From Gloeocapsa sp. PCC 73106 (lineage in GTDB: Bacteria > Cyanobacteriota > Cyanobacteriia > Cyanobacteriales > Gloeocapsaceae), in contig NZ_ALVY01000223.1 of assembly GCF_000332035.1 (NCBI RefSeq), forward strand, positions 1-64,000: a stretch of 64,000 nt of DNA, given 5' to 3'. Positions within the stretch are counted from its first letter, which is position 1. The number at the start of each line of letters is the position of its first letter. Shown piece by piece: positions 36,058-45,617 of the stretch. The notes beneath the pieces were generated by a model, which saw only the letters and a list, made by a program, of their open reading frames with translations, was not told the origin of the DNA and searched no databases. The position numbers were made by a program, and so were the translations under genes.

Positions 36058-36798
36058 TCAGACTATGGCAGAATTTTGACTGAAATTCAATTCTTCGCTT
36101 CCTGGTAATTCTAGACAATAACCTGCTCCATATACGGTTTTGATGTAACGAGGACGACGAGGATCTGGTTCTAACTTAGTTCTGAGATGACGAATATGCA
36201 CTCTGATTGTTTCAATATCATCATCTGGATCGTACCCCCAGACTTCTCTCAGAATTTCGCTAGGTGATACCGTCTGTCCGTGACGTTGTAACAAGCAATG
36301 GATCAATTCAAACTCTAAATGAGTTAACTTTACCGTTTTGTTAAACCAAATCGCTTCAAAACGTTCCGGAACCAGGGTTATGGGTCCTTGATTGAGAATT
36401 TCAGCGTGCTTAGCTGCTTGGGGAATGCGATCAGTCCTGCGCAATAAAGCCCTTACTCTGGCGAGCATTTCTTCCAATTCAAAGGGTTTGGTTAAGTAAT
36501 CGTCTGCACCTGCATTGAAACCTTCAACCTTGTCTTGAGTTTGACCCAAAGCGGTTAACATTAAAACGGGAATGTCGGAAGTACGGGGATCGCGTCGAAT
36601 TCTTTGGCAAACTGTAAAGCCATCGACCTTAGGTAGCATTAGATCGAGCATGATTAAATCTGGTTGCAGCTGAACAGCTAAGGCTTGACCCTTGATTCCA
36701 TCTTCTGCCTGATTAACGTCATAACCAGCCATTTCTAAGTTAATGGAGACTAATTCAGCGATCGCAGCGTCGTCATCAATTACGAGTATTCGTGGCAT
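36058..36798 (-). CDS. rpaA: OmpR-family response regulator RpaA
   Basis: A 246-aa two-domain regulator. The receiver starts [20 protein letters not shown] with phosphoacceptor Asp52 in [13 protein letters not shown], the Thr/Ser in LMLTALG and Lys in [11 protein letters not shown]. The winged-helix effector includes [20 protein letters not shown] and [20 protein letters not shown]. The sequence matches RpaA, the master output regulator of the circadian clock (partner SasA), rather than RpaB. ATG 36798 is chosen; a TTG 33 bp upstream would add an atypical extension. gloB is 21 bp downstream. Confidence 0.9.
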   Translation of the reverse strand: MPRILVIDDDAAIAELVSINLEMAGYDVNQAEDGIKGQALAVQLQPDLIMLDLMLPKVDGFTVCQRIRRDPRTSDIPVLMLTALGQTQDKVEGFNAGADDYLTKPFELEEMLARVRALLRRTDRIPQAAKHAEILNQGPITLVPERFEAIWFNKTVKLTHLEFELIHCLLQRHGQTVSPSEILREVWGYDPDDDIETIRVHIRHLRTKLEPDPRRPRYIKTVYGAGYCLELPGSEELNFSQNSAIV

Positions 36799-36911
36799 TA
36801 GTTTAAATTGGTTATGGTTGAGTTTTTCCAAAAGTTTATTAAGGTTTGTTAGAATACACTTAATATTCTTGTAACGATTATAAGCAATATTGAATAACCT
36901 GACACCTCATA

Positions 36912-37730
36912 TCATTCGGGCTTGTCTAAGCAGGAAAACCCAGAAGCTTGCGGATGACCCCCTCCTCCGTATTCTAAGGCTATTTGGGCACAGTCAAACC
37001 CGGGGCGCGATCGCAAGGAATAAGAAACCCTCTCTTTTTGTACATACCAAGCTGCCACTACCTGATACTCCTGATAGCATTGTGCTGTCAACATTGCTTG
37101 ACAAGTTTCGCTAATCAAATGGGGTGTATTCACCATAGGGATCAATTCTTTTTTACCTGGTAGTCTCCCCAAATAGGACATAGACAATTGACTTTTTACC
37201 GCTTGGGTATTAGCTTTGAGGATAATCTTACCCATTTCTGTCAATTTAGCTATTTGTTCTTCTTCTAAATAAGGTAACCATTTCTCGAGATCTTCATATC
37301 CAACCGTCATCAAAGCCGCGGTTACCGGTGCTGTTTCCTGATAACGCCACTGCCAAATGTCTCGATCTTGAATCAACTTAAATAAAGTGGGGATTTGCTT
37401 TTCCTGATGAAAGTACTGCCAAGTAATCATTGCTCCTGATCTTTGTAAATCAAACACCGAATCTTTTAAGCCTATCAACCCAACCATATCCTCTAAGGCT
37501 GTTTTATGATGGTCTAAGACGATAACTGTATGATTTTTTAGCATTGTTTCTATCACCTCACGAGGATAACAAAAATCTAACAGATAGATCGTACTCTCTG
37601 ATTTAAGATGGGGGACTGGTTCCTGATGCTGAACAGGTATATACTCAGCATCCATTTTAAATTTGAGATAAGCCGCTAAAGCGCTACCATAACCATCAAG
37701 ACAGTTTTTATGATATAGAAAATAAATCAT
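36912..37730 (-). CDS. DHH-family phosphoesterase
   Basis: A 272-aa protein with the DHH superfamily signatures: FLYHKNCLDGYGSALAAYL, IYLLDFCYPREV, VIVLDHHKTALEDM (the DHH motif) and the DHHA1-type C-terminus IALEYGGGGHPQASGFSCL. Members hydrolyse small nucleotides, oligoribonucleotides or pyrophosphate. A first-domain Asp (LDGYG) is also in place. The exact substrate is not clear. It is divergent from the HerA-like gene with 61 bp between starts. Confidence 0.85.
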   Translation of the reverse strand: MIYFLYHKNCLDGYGSALAAYLKFKMDAEYIPVQHQEPVPHLKSESTIYLLDFCYPREVIETMLKNHTVIVLDHHKTALEDMVGLIGLKDSVFDLQRSGAMITWQYFHQEKQIPTLFKLIQDRDIWQWRYQETAPVTAALMTVGYEDLEKWLPYLEEEQIAKLTEMGKIILKANTQAVKSQLSMSYLGRLPGKKELIPMVNTPHLISETCQAMLTAQCYQEYQVVAAWYVQKERVSYSLRSRPGFDCAQIALEYGGGGHPQASGFSCLDKPE

Positions 37731-37791
37731 CTACAATTAAATTAGATTACTATTTGATTCCCGTTATTTAAATCAACAGTTAAAATTATCG

Positions 37792-39495
37792 ATGAGTGTA
37801 GAACATCCCTTAGGTACAATCATTCAGGGTTCTTTGAGTCAAGGTTTGGAGGTCAGACTAAATCCCGATGTTTCCGTGGAAGATATGCGGGTGGGCAAGT
37901 TCTTAGTCGTTCAAGGCGTACGTTCTCGTTTTTTTTGTCTGCTTACCGACGTTTCTCTAGGTACTGCTAATGCCAGAATTATCGCTAATCCTCCTAGTCC
38001 TAATGATACTTTATTACAGCAAATTTTAGCAGGTAGCGGTACCTATGGCACGCTTGAGCTCTCTCCGATGTTGATGCTGACGGATTTGCCTGAAGATTTC
38101 TTGCCTCATATCGGTAATGATAGTAATTTGGCTTCTTTTATCCCCCAAACTAATAGCAACATTCAATTAATGCCAGTTAAAACTATTCCTAGTCATTTTA
38201 GTCAGGTTTATGAAGCTAGTGAGAGAGACTTTCGCCTGGTGTTTGGTTGGGAAGATGATCCGAGTCGCTGCAATTTTTCTATTGGTCAACCTTTGGATAT
38301 GGATGTACCTATCTGTATCGATTTAGAACGCTTCGTTGAACGTAGTAATGGTGTTTTCGGTAAATCTGGTACGGGGAAGTCTTTTTTAACTCGTTTGTTG
38401 ATTTCGGGAATCATTCGCAAACAAGCTGCTGTCAATCTGATGTTTGATATGCACTCGGAATACGGCTGGGAAGCGGTGAGTGAAGGAAAACAATTCAGTA
38501 CGGTTAAGGGTTTACGTCAGTTGTTTCCTGGACAGGTTGAAATATATACTTTAGATCCTGCGTCTACTAAGCGTCGTGGTGTCAGAAGTGCACAAGATTT
38601 GTTTCTCAGTTTTGACCAAATTGAGATCGAAGATATTCGTTTGGTGAGTAATGAGTTGGGTTTGTCAGAAGCTAGTTTAGATAATGCCAATATTCTCCAT
38701 TCGGAATTTGGTGAATCTTGGATTCTTCAGCTACTAAGTATGAGTAACGAGGATATTCAGACGTTTTGTCTAGAAAAACAGGGTCACAAGGGTTCGATTA
38801 TGGCCCTACAACGTAAGTTAATGCGTTTAGAACATCTTAAATATATACGTAATGCTTGTGCCCATAACTATATCGACGATATTCTACAGTTTCTTGATGC
38901 GGGTAAACACGTGGTGATAGAGTTCGGCTCCCAGTCTAATCTGCTTTCTTATATGCTGGTTACCAATATGATTACCCGTCGTATTCACGGGGCTTATGTT
39001 TACAAGGCAGAAAATTTTCTTCAAACTAAAAATGTTTTGGATCGCCCTCGTCAACTCGTGATTACCATTGAAGAAGCTCATCGCTTTCTTGATTCTAGCA
39101 TCGTACATCAGACTATTTTTGGCACCATCGCTCGGGAAATGCGTAAATATTTTGTCACTCTGCTAGTGGTAGATCAACGTCCTTCTGGTATCGATAACGA
39201 GGTTATGTCCCAAATCGGTACGCGCATTACCTGTTTACTTAACGACGAAAAGGATATTGATGCTATTTTTACTGGTGTTTCCGGAGGTCAAAGTTTGCGT
39301 TCGGTTTTGGCTAAGTTAGATTCAAAACAACAAGCTCTAATTCTCGGTCACGCTGTCCCGATGCCCGTAGTCGTTCGTACTCGTGCCTACGATCAACAAT
39401 TCTATCGGGAAATCTCTGATTCTTTCTGCGAAAATGTCCCGGATGCTGAGGTGTTCGCTACAGCAGAAAAAGCGATCGCTGACCTTGAATTCTAG
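37792..39495 (+). CDS. HerA-like ATPase (DUF87)
   Basis: A 567-aa hexameric-type ATPase. An N-terminal HAS-barrel region (about 1-130) precedes the RecA-like core with Walker A GKSGTGKSFL (190-199), MFDMHSEYGWEA, a long helical insertion (about 265-350) and Walker B LVITIEEAHRFL, with VDQRPSGIDNEV after it. HerA proteins move along or pump DNA, usually with NurA; no NurA gene is next to it. Many cyanobacteria carry this lone form. The divergent neighbour is a DHH phosphoesterase. Confidence 0.88.
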   Translation: MSVEHPLGTIIQGSLSQGLEVRLNPDVSVEDMRVGKFLVVQGVRSRFFCLLTDVSLGTANARIIANPPSPNDTLLQQILAGSGTYGTLELSPMLMLTDLPEDFLPHIGNDSNLASFIPQTNSNIQLMPVKTIPSHFSQVYEASERDFRLVFGWEDDPSRCNFSIGQPLDMDVPICIDLERFVERSNGVFGKSGTGKSFLTRLLISGIIRKQAAVNLMFDMHSEYGWEAVSEGKQFSTVKGLRQLFPGQVEIYTLDPASTKRRGVRSAQDLFLSFDQIEIEDIRLVSNELGLSEASLDNANILHSEFGESWILQLLSMSNEDIQTFCLEKQGHKGSIMALQRKLMRLEHLKYIRNACAHNYIDDILQFLDAGKHVVIEFGSQSNLLSYMLVTNMITRRIHGAYVYKAENFLQTKNVLDRPRQLVITIEEAHRFLDSSIVHQTIFGTIAREMRKYFVTLLVVDQRPSGIDNEVMSQIGTRITCLLNDEKDIDAIFTGVSGGQSLRSVLAKLDSKQQALILGHAVPMPVVVRTRAYDQQFYREISDSFCENVPDAEVFATAEKAIADLEF

Positions 39496-39722
39496 CTAAA
39501 TATTAAGTCATTATGTTATTAGATGGTATTTCATATTTTTTTCGTTACCTTGGAGTTTAGCTAAAGTCCTTTGAACTTTTTTCTGGTTGCTGACGTCTAT
39601 AACTTTAGATATGATTAAATTAGAACAAAGTCATAGTGACTTCGTTTAAGTTGATAGTAGATAATCCAAGTTTTAATGAGAACCAGGCAAAAACCATCTC
39701 AAAAGGAGTCAACAAGATAGAT

Positions 39723-40709
39723 ATGCCCACTGCCAAAACCACAGCAACACCAAAAAAAACCCTACTCTCGGCAGATATGGTTCGTACTTATCTCCACGAG
39801 ATTGGTCGAGTACCCTTGCTTACCCCGGAACAAGAAATAAGTTATGGGAAGCAAGTGCAAAAAATGATGTCTTTAATAGAAGCTAAAGAAAAACTAAATA
39901 AACAACTGGGAAGAGAAGCAAATAAGCAAGAATGGGCTCAATACGTCCAAATGGATCCAGAGGAACTAGAGAAGACGCAACAAAAAGGACAAAGAGCGAA
40001 GCGTAAGATGATTGAAGCGAATCTACGTTTAGTAGTAGCGATCGCGAAAAAATACCAAAAACGCAATATGGAATTTTTAGATCTAATCCAAGAAGGAAGT
40101 TTAGGATTAGAAAGAGGGGTAGAAAAATTTGACCCAACCAAAGGCTTTAAATTTTCAACCTACGCCTACTGGTGGATTCGTCAAGCGATTACCAGAGCGA
40201 TCGCGCAACAAGGTCGTACCATTAGGTTACCCATCCATATTACAGAAAAGCTCAACAAAATCAAGAGAACTCAGCGAGAATTATCCCAAAGATTGGGACG
40301 TAATCCTAGCCCTAGCGAAATCGCCCGGGAATTAGAATTGCAACCTGCTCAAATCCGAGAGTACCTGAGTGTTGCGCGTCAACCTATCTCCTTAGATGTG
40401 CGCGTAGGTGATAACCAAGACACCGAACTATCGGAACTTTTAGAAGACGATAGCGTTTCTCCTGACAAATACATCACTCAGGAATTATTACGCCAAGACT
40501 TGCGTATGCTTCTCGATGAACTAACCCCTCAACAGCAACAGGTAATTAGTCTGCGCTTCGGGCTAGAAGATGGCAAGGAAATGTCTCTAGCCAAGATTGG
40601 CAAACAACTCAATCTCAGCCGAGAAAGAGTTCGTCAACTAGAACACCAAGCGTTAGCTCACCTGCGCAAACGACGGGACAATATCGAAGAGTACATCATT
40701 GCTAGCTAG
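39723..40709 (+). CDS. Group 2 sigma-70 factor, cyanobacterial RpoD-like
   Basis: A 328-aa sigma factor. Region 1.2 is DMVRTYLHEIGRVPLLTPEQ; region 2 is AKRKMIEANLRLVVAIAKKY, LDLIQEGSLGLERGVEKFDP and FKFSTYAYWWIRQAITRAIA; region 3 is IRLPIHITEKLNKIKRTQRE; region 4 is QVISLRFGLEDGKEMSLAKI with RERVRQLEHQALAHLRK. It lacks the long N-terminus of the primary SigA, so it is a nonessential stress or nutrient sigma (SigB-E type; exact member not decided). ATG 39723 is preferred and has AAGGAG upstream; a GTG at 39636 would add 29 unusual residues. Confidence 0.9.
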   Translation: MPTAKTTATPKKTLLSADMVRTYLHEIGRVPLLTPEQEISYGKQVQKMMSLIEAKEKLNKQLGREANKQEWAQYVQMDPEELEKTQQKGQRAKRKMIEANLRLVVAIAKKYQKRNMEFLDLIQEGSLGLERGVEKFDPTKGFKFSTYAYWWIRQAITRAIAQQGRTIRLPIHITEKLNKIKRTQRELSQRLGRNPSPSEIARELELQPAQIREYLSVARQPISLDVRVGDNQDTELSELLEDDSVSPDKYITQELLRQDLRMLLDELTPQQQQVISLRFGLEDGKEMSLAKIGKQLNLSRERVRQLEHQALAHLRKRRDNIEEYIIAS

Positions 40710-40714
40710 AATCT

Positions 40715-40761
40715 GAGATCTTTGAATTAGCCAGTCTTGAATACGGCTGGCTAGGGATCTC
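40715..40761 (+). terminator. Long hairpin after the sigma factor gene
   Basis: Nested inverted repeats GAGATC / GATCTC (40715-40720, 40756-40761) and TAGCCAG / CTGGCTA (40728-40734, 40747-40753) begin 5 bp after the sigma factor stop. No T-run follows, so it may act as an RNA-stabilising 3' end or a weak terminator. Repeat family B starts immediately after. Confidence 0.5.
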
Positions 40762-40864
40762 ATATTAAGTCCGGTTAAATACCCATAATTAAGAATGATG
40801 AACAACCACGAAGACACAAAGGACACAAAGTTTTTTATTCTGGTCAATCATCCGTATCTGATAT
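40762..40864 (-). repeat. Miniature repeat family B, copy 2
   Basis: A reverse-oriented 103-bp counterpart of 21976-22078. Shared text includes GACACAAAGGACACAAAGTT and TACCCATAATTAAGAA. The terminal inverted repeats are imperfect. Confidence 0.75.
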
Positions 40865-40883
40865 CATTGCTCTATTTTTCCTC

Positions 40884-40912
40884 TTGACAACATTTCTTTT
40901 TTGGGTTATACT
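40884..40912 (+). promoter_or_regulatory. Consensus sigma-70 promoter upstream of dxr
   Basis: TTGACA (40884-40889), a 17-bp spacer, then TATACT (40907-40912): an almost perfect housekeeping promoter. The predicted transcript start near 40919 is about 205 nt before the dxr start. Confidence 0.7.
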
Positions 40913-40918
40913 ATTGTT

Positions 40919-41125
40919 ATAGTGGAAATCCGTGCTTTCCTAGAATTAATTCTTTTATACCCACTTGAGAACGTCTCGTTTGCCTCAATGTAGTTTTCTT
41001 AAAATATAAAGCATTACTAAATTCCCGATAGTGATGGTAAATTCATGGCGGATAACACCCTAAAGTTTTTGTGGATAAGCAAGTATCCTTTATAGTTAAT
41101 AATTATCCCCACTTTAGAAAAAACC
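40919..41125 (+). ncRNA. Possible structured leader or small RNA before dxr
   Basis: The roughly 205 nt after the promoter have no ORF but several short hairpins: GGAAA tccgtgc TTTCC, the palindrome AGAATTAATTCT, and TTGAG...CTCAA enclosing GAGA acg TCTC. No known riboswitch or sRNA family is recognised. It could be simply a long 5' UTR. Confidence 0.3.
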
Positions 41126-42301
41126 GTGAAAGCAATTACCATTCTTGGGTCCACAGGCTCCATTGGTACTCAAACTCTAGAGATTGTCGCCCAATACCCC
41201 GAACAGTTTCGAGTCGTAGGTTTAGCTACAGGTAGTAACGTAGCTATGCTAGTAGAGCAAATAGCTCAATTTCGCCCCGCCATCGTCGCCCTTCGTCAAA
41301 AAGAGAAATTAGCCGAGTTGAGGAGTGCGATCGCTTCTCTCGATTATCAGCCACTGGTATTAGCAGGAGAAGAGGGTATCGCCGAGGTAGCTAGTTACGG
41401 TGACGCTGAAATTGTGGTCACTGGTATCGTCGGTTGCGCTGGTTTATTACCAACGATCGCAGCTATTACCGCAGGGAAAGATATTGCTTTAGCTAATAAA
41501 GAAACATTGATCGCAGGAGGACCAGTAGTTTTACCCTTAATAGAGAAACATGGTATTAAGTTACTCCCAGCAGATTCAGAACATTCTGCCATCTTTCAAT
41601 GTCTCCAGGGTGTTCCTACATGCGGTTTACGACGCATTATTTTAACCGCATCTGGAGGCGCTTTTAGAGATTTACCCGTAGAAAAATTAGCCTCTGTTAC
41701 GGTACAAGACGCTCTTAAACACCCCAATTGGTCTATGGGACGTAAAATTACCGTAGATTCAGCAACTTTGATGAACAAAGGACTAGAAGTGATCGAAGCT
41801 CATTATCTCTTTGGTTTAGATTATGAACATATTGATATTGTTATTCACCCTCAGAGTATCATTCATTCTCTGATTGAAGTGCAAGACACCTCGGTATTAG
41901 CTCAATTAGGTTGGCCCGATATGCGCTTACCTCTACTTTACGCGCTCTCTTGGCCAGAACGCATCTATACTGATTGGGAACCTTTGGATCTAGTTAAGGT
42001 AGCTAATCTGACTTTTAAAGAACCTGATCATCATAAATACAGATGTATGAATTTAGCTTATGCGGCTGGAAAAGCAGGTGGATCGATGCCCGCGGTACTC
42101 AATGCAGCTAATGAACAGGCTGTGGCACTGTTTTTAGAAGAGAAAATTAAGTTCTTAGATATTCCCCGTTTGATTGAAAGCGTGTGCGATCGCCATCAAC
42201 GTGATAACTCTCTTACACCCAGTTTAGAAGATATCCTGAGCGCAGATCAATGGGCTAGAGAAGAAGTACTTAGAAGTAGTCAATTACTTACCTCAGTTTA
42301 A
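41126..42301 (+). CDS. dxr: 1-deoxy-D-xylulose 5-phosphate reductoisomerase
   Basis: A 391-aa NADPH enzyme that makes 2-C-methyl-D-erythritol 4-phosphate, the committed step of MEP isoprenoid synthesis (carotenoids, phytol). It has the NADPH motif [33 protein letters not shown], the metal-binding [22 protein letters not shown] and [18 protein letters not shown]. The start is GTG at 41126. A small membrane-protein gene follows after 3 bp. Confidence 0.97.
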   Translation: MKAITILGSTGSIGTQTLEIVAQYPEQFRVVGLATGSNVAMLVEQIAQFRPAIVALRQKEKLAELRSAIASLDYQPLVLAGEEGIAEVASYGDAEIVVTGIVGCAGLLPTIAAITAGKDIALANKETLIAGGPVVLPLIEKHGIKLLPADSEHSAIFQCLQGVPTCGLRRIILTASGGAFRDLPVEKLASVTVQDALKHPNWSMGRKITVDSATLMNKGLEVIEAHYLFGLDYEHIDIVIHPQSIIHSLIEVQDTSVLAQLGWPDMRLPLLYALSWPERIYTDWEPLDLVKVANLTFKEPDHHKYRCMNLAYAAGKAGGSMPAVLNAANEQAVALFLEEKIKFLDIPRLIESVCDRHQRDNSLTPSLEDILSADQWAREEVLRSSQLLTSV

Positions 42302-42304
42302 ATC

Positions 42305-42514
42305 ATGGACTTGTTGATTCTCATTGCAGCCATAATTGTAGCCTGGCTAGTTTTCACCTGGTTGATCAAAGTCGTCAAAATCAGCCTTAACACTGCGGTA
42401 ATTATCGCTGTGTTTGTATTGATTTTACAGCTAGTTTTTGGGATTGGACCTCAAGAACTTTGGCAACAGTTAAGGGAATTATGGGAAAATCTAGTTAAAT
42501 TCTTAAAAAACTAA
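42305..42514 (+). CDS. Small membrane protein of unknown function
   Basis: A 69-aa protein with two hydrophobic helices (LLILIAAIIVAWLVFTWLI and TAVIIAVFVLILQLVFGIG) and an amphipathic C-terminal helix (ELWQQLRELWENLVKFLKN). It starts 3 bp after dxr and is surely co-transcribed. There is no named family that I can assign. The final 4 bp overlap the convergent aldo/keto reductase. Confidence 0.7.
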   Translation: MDLLILIAAIIVAWLVFTWLIKVVKISLNTAVIIAVFVLILQLVFGIGPQELWQQLRELWENLVKFLKN

Positions 42515-43464
42515 GTCCAAGCCCGGAAAAAGTTATTATCTTCCCATGCGTGGGCCGTTTTTTGCTCAATTGTCTGCATTTGTGCCAAGTTTAGAGGTTG
42601 ATAATTGCGAGCTACATTGAGATTGCTTTGTAGTTGGGCTACATCTTCAGCGGCAACAATACAACAATGAACCCCCGGTAAAGATAAAGAGTAACCTAAG
42701 GCTTCGTGCATCCCGTCGAGTACTCCAGGTTTAAATAAACGACCGTAAGCGGGAACCTTCATCGCGATTACTCCCACATTTTGAGATTGAGCTAGAGGTA
42801 ATACACTAGTACTAAAGGGACGAGGATGGTGGATATCGGCAGCGTTAAGCGTAATCAGAGTAGTATCAAAGGGGTAACGAGTCAAACCGTCGGCAATAAT
42901 TTGGGGTTCGTGATGTCCAGTAATACCGGAAAAACGAACTATTTTCTGGGCTATAGCCTCTTCTAAAGCTTTAATTGCGCCATTTTGGCTGAAGATCTGG
43001 TCTAATTCCTCATTAAAAGAGACGTGATGCAATTGCCAAAGATCCAGATGATCGGTATTGAGACGTTGGAGCGATCGCTCTAAATCTCTGAGAGCGCCAT
43101 CCCTAGATCTAGCACCGGTTTTACTCGCCAGAAACACCTGATTACGAAAAGAGGGTATAACCTTACCGAGATACTCTTCTGAGGGACCATAACTAGCGGC
43201 TGTATCAAAATAACGGATACCACCAGTGAAAGCAGCTTCAATTAAGCGTCGAGATTCTGCTTCCTTTCCCGGTTTAGAAAGAGGGGTTTTCCCCGCACCT
43301 CCCAAGCCAAAAATAGGCACTTCTACACCCGTTTTACCGAGAATACGAATAGGAAGGGTCGCTAACTCATTAGGAGCTTGCTTAGCTTGAGTTTTCCAAG
43401 CTATAGTTCCCGCTAAGGTTAATCCTGCTAGTAAAAAGTTACGCCGAGAAGTTTTACTGAACAT
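42511..43464 (-). CDS. Tat-exported aldo/keto reductase
   Basis: A 317-aa AKR-fold oxidoreductase with a twin-arginine signal (KTSRRNFLLAGLTLAGTIAW). The catalytic tetrad is recognisable: Asp-Tyr in YFDTAASYGPSEEYLG, Lys in FLASKTGARSRD and His in LDLWQLHHVSF. Export is unusual for NADPH-dependent reductases, so its cofactor and location need checking; the RR signal is clear. The substrate is unknown. It is convergent with the dxr operon. Confidence 0.87.
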   Translation of the reverse strand: MFSKTSRRNFLLAGLTLAGTIAWKTQAKQAPNELATLPIRILGKTGVEVPIFGLGGAGKTPLSKPGKEAESRRLIEAAFTGGIRYFDTAASYGPSEEYLGKVIPSFRNQVFLASKTGARSRDGALRDLERSLQRLNTDHLDLWQLHHVSFNEELDQIFSQNGAIKALEEAIAQKIVRFSGITGHHEPQIIADGLTRYPFDTTLITLNAADIHHPRPFSTSVLPLAQSQNVGVIAMKVPAYGRLFKPGVLDGMHEALGYSLSLPGVHCCIVAAEDVAQLQSNLNVARNYQPLNLAQMQTIEQKTAHAWEDNNFFRAWT

Positions 43465-43496
43465 AAATCAAGATAGTTAGTAAATAATTACCTATT

Positions 43497-44909
43497 TTAC
43501 TGTTTCTGAGAGATACGTAGGAGTAGAGCGTAAAAAGGTTCCCAATCATCCTGCTGTGCGATAGGATCCCAAACAGACTCAATCACAGGTCGCAGTAAAG
43601 CGGTTTGAGGGTTAGCAGTTGATAGGCGATCTCCTATTGTCTCTATTTCTAGCTGTTGTAGACACCTTTGATAGATATTGCGCCAAATTGCTAAATTTCC
43701 AGCAGTAATAGTTGAATTTTCCAGAATCGTCTCGGGATGAGAACGCCAAGCGTAGTTAAACTGTTGAGCTAACTCGGCAAAAAACTGATGATAACCAATC
43801 TGAGACTCTTGCAGTAATTGTATAGTTTGTGCCAATAATTCTGACCCTTCTGCAGTGGATAGTTGAGTAAAACCCAGCTTTTGCAACATCAACTGACGAT
43901 AAGTATTTTCATAACATTCGTCGAACTCGGCTAAACCTCTTTCTAAATCAGAGATAGGTATAACCATACTCAGAGGTATTTGCAGTTTTTCTAGATTGAA
44001 GTAACAAATCCTAGGCTGATTCCCATAACTATACAAACTACCATAGTCAAAATAAGCGGCGGTAAAGCGAGGATTGTAAGTAGGAATAAAAGCGTAGGGA
44101 CCATAATCAAAACTTTCCCCAGTTAGAGACATATTATCGGTATTGAGTACCCCATGACAGAAACCTGCAGCCATCCATTGAGCTGCTAAGGTAGCTACTT
44201 TGGTCACTAACTGAGCGTAAAACCGAGGGTAAGCATCCTCCAATCCTATCAATTCGGGATAGTAATAGTAAATCAGATGGTCTAACAACCTTTCAATCAA
44301 ATCAGGACGTTGTAGGTAGTGGAGACGTTCAAAAGTGCCAAAACGCAGATGAGAATGACTGAAACGCACCATTACCGCGGCTCTTGTGGGGGAAGGTTCA
44401 TCACCACGCCACAGAGATTCGCCCGTTTCTACTAAACTTAAACAACGGGAAGTATTGACACCTAATTGAAATAAAGCCTCACCCGCTAATACCTCTCTTA
44501 CTCCTCCTTTGAGAGTGAGTCTACCATCAGCGTTTCTAGAGTAGGGGGTGGTTCCTGATCCTTTGGTTCCCAAGTCGTAGAGACGTCCATCTCCCCCGCG
44601 GATTTGTCCATAGATAAAACCTCTCCCATCCCCCAGATAGGGGTTATAGTGACCCAATTGATAACCGTGGTAACGTAGAGCTAAAAATGGTCTTACTCCT
44701 TGGAATTCGCCGAAGGCTTCAGTAAAATGGCGATCGCTTACCTTTTCTGCTGGTAATCCCAAAATCTGTAACAGTTGATCATTGCGAAAACGGAGGATTT
44801 TCTGAGGAAATACAGCAGCGTCGACTACATCGAAGTAATCCTCTCCCAAGCTTTCTAAGGCAGTTTGATAGTCAAGACTCAGAAATGGATTATATTCTTT
44901 TGCTGTCAT
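43497..44909 (-). CDS. selO: Protein adenylyltransferase SelO (YdiU)
   Basis: A 470-aa pseudokinase-fold enzyme that transfers AMP to Ser/Thr/Tyr of proteins in redox regulation. Conserved parts are [78 protein letters not shown] and the Asp of that metal-binding loop. The ATG at 44909 ([20 protein letters not shown]) is preferred; a longer frame to 44978 would overlap the divergent gene at 44955. The length is typical. Confidence 0.9.
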   Translation of the reverse strand: MTAKEYNPFLSLDYQTALESLGEDYFDVVDAAVFPQKILRFRNDQLLQILGLPAEKVSDRHFTEAFGEFQGVRPFLALRYHGYQLGHYNPYLGDGRGFIYGQIRGGDGRLYDLGTKGSGTTPYSRNADGRLTLKGGVREVLAGEALFQLGVNTSRCLSLVETGESLWRGDEPSPTRAAVMVRFSHSHLRFGTFERLHYLQRPDLIERLLDHLIYYYYPELIGLEDAYPRFYAQLVTKVATLAAQWMAAGFCHGVLNTDNMSLTGESFDYGPYAFIPTYNPRFTAAYFDYGSLYSYGNQPRICYFNLEKLQIPLSMVIPISDLERGLAEFDECYENTYRQLMLQKLGFTQLSTAEGSELLAQTIQLLQESQIGYHQFFAELAQQFNYAWRSHPETILENSTITAGNLAIWRNIYQRCLQQLEIETIGDRLSTANPQTALLRPVIESVWDPIAQQDDWEPFYALLLRISQKQ

Positions 44910-44954
44910 TAGGTTTGAGTTATGCTGAAGATAAATTGAATAATTTTTAACACT

Positions 44955-45212
44955 ATGCCAGATTCTATTATGTATCAAGGAGACGCTTATGTCGTGCTTG
45001 AGCCTGATTTACCGGAACAATTTCTCACCGCACCCGAACTCTTAGAAAAGCTTCAAGGTGTTATTGTCGCTCATCCTGAGAATCTACCGAGAGAATTAAA
45101 AAAATTTGCTTCTGTTGAGGAACAAGCCCAATTTTTACTGACTAATTACTGTGATTTTGATTTAGCACCAGGTGAATATTTGCAGTGGTATTTGGTGCGA
45201 TTAGAAAAGTAG
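44955..45212 (+). CDS. Hypothetical protein
   Basis: An 85-aa acidic soluble protein ([71 protein letters not shown]). It looks like a conserved cyanobacterial small protein, but I cannot name a family. It is divergent from selO with a 45-bp gap, so the promoters must be compact or overlap. Confidence 0.65.
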   Translation: MPDSIMYQGDAYVVLEPDLPEQFLTAPELLEKLQGVIVAHPENLPRELKKFASVEEQAQFLLTNYCDFDLAPGEYLQWYLVRLEK

Positions 45213-45227
45213 GAAATGAGTGGATTT

Positions 45228-45332
45228 TCATAGCAAAATTGTTATTGTCGAACTGACAAGATTATTAATATCATTACTAATAATTAAAACAGGACAACGC
45301 TTAGCTATTTCGGATCCCACTGTCGGATTAAG
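45228..45332 (-). pseudogene. MazF/PemK toxin fragment
   Basis: The minus strand reads LNPTVGSEIAKRCPVLIISN then DINNLVSSTITILL and a stop. This matches the conserved MazF core (NLNPTxGSEIxKxRPxxIxSNDxxN). The N-terminal strand with the GD/W motif and the C-terminal half are missing, so it is a decayed toxin of which only the middle remains. It lies next to the BrnT/BrnA pair, suggesting a turnover site for toxin-antitoxin genes. The rest of the gap up to 45425 has no recognised gene. Confidence 0.7.
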
Positions 45333-45425
45333 TTGAGAGCAAAAAAGAAAAAGTTAGTCAAGAGGTTGAGCTTCTTTCTTCCTACAAGCATTCCTTAGAA
45401 AAAGCGATCGCTACTCGACTAAAAA

Positions 45426-45617
45426 CTAGTTGATGGGGGTTTTAGTTTCGACATCCGCCCTTTTTTTGCGCAAGTGTGTCTCTTTCTTGTTTGTTTTTAC
45501 CACTTCCGCATCAACCCAGAATGACTCGTCGGTCTCGGGGGAATCGCAGTCATACACGATGTCTTCATCCTTTAGGCTGTCTATATATTTTAGTTGATCT
45601 TCAATCGATTTCTTCAT
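45426..45617 (-). CDS. brnA: BrnA-like antitoxin, short form
   Basis: A 63-aa protein starting MKKSIEDQLKYIDSLKDEDI with YDCDSPETDESFWVDAEVV, the BrnA N-terminal toxin-binding pattern. The usual C-terminal ribbon-helix-helix DNA-binding part (RLDxDVLxWF...) is absent; instead the protein ends in a basic tail. It may be truncated by a frameshift and may neutralise without repressing. The start at 45617 overlaps the toxin gene by 17 bp and is chosen over a longer frame within BrnT. Confidence 0.7.
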   Translation of the reverse strand: MKKSIEDQLKYIDSLKDEDIVYDCDSPETDESFWVDAEVVKTNKKETHLRKKRADVETKTPIN

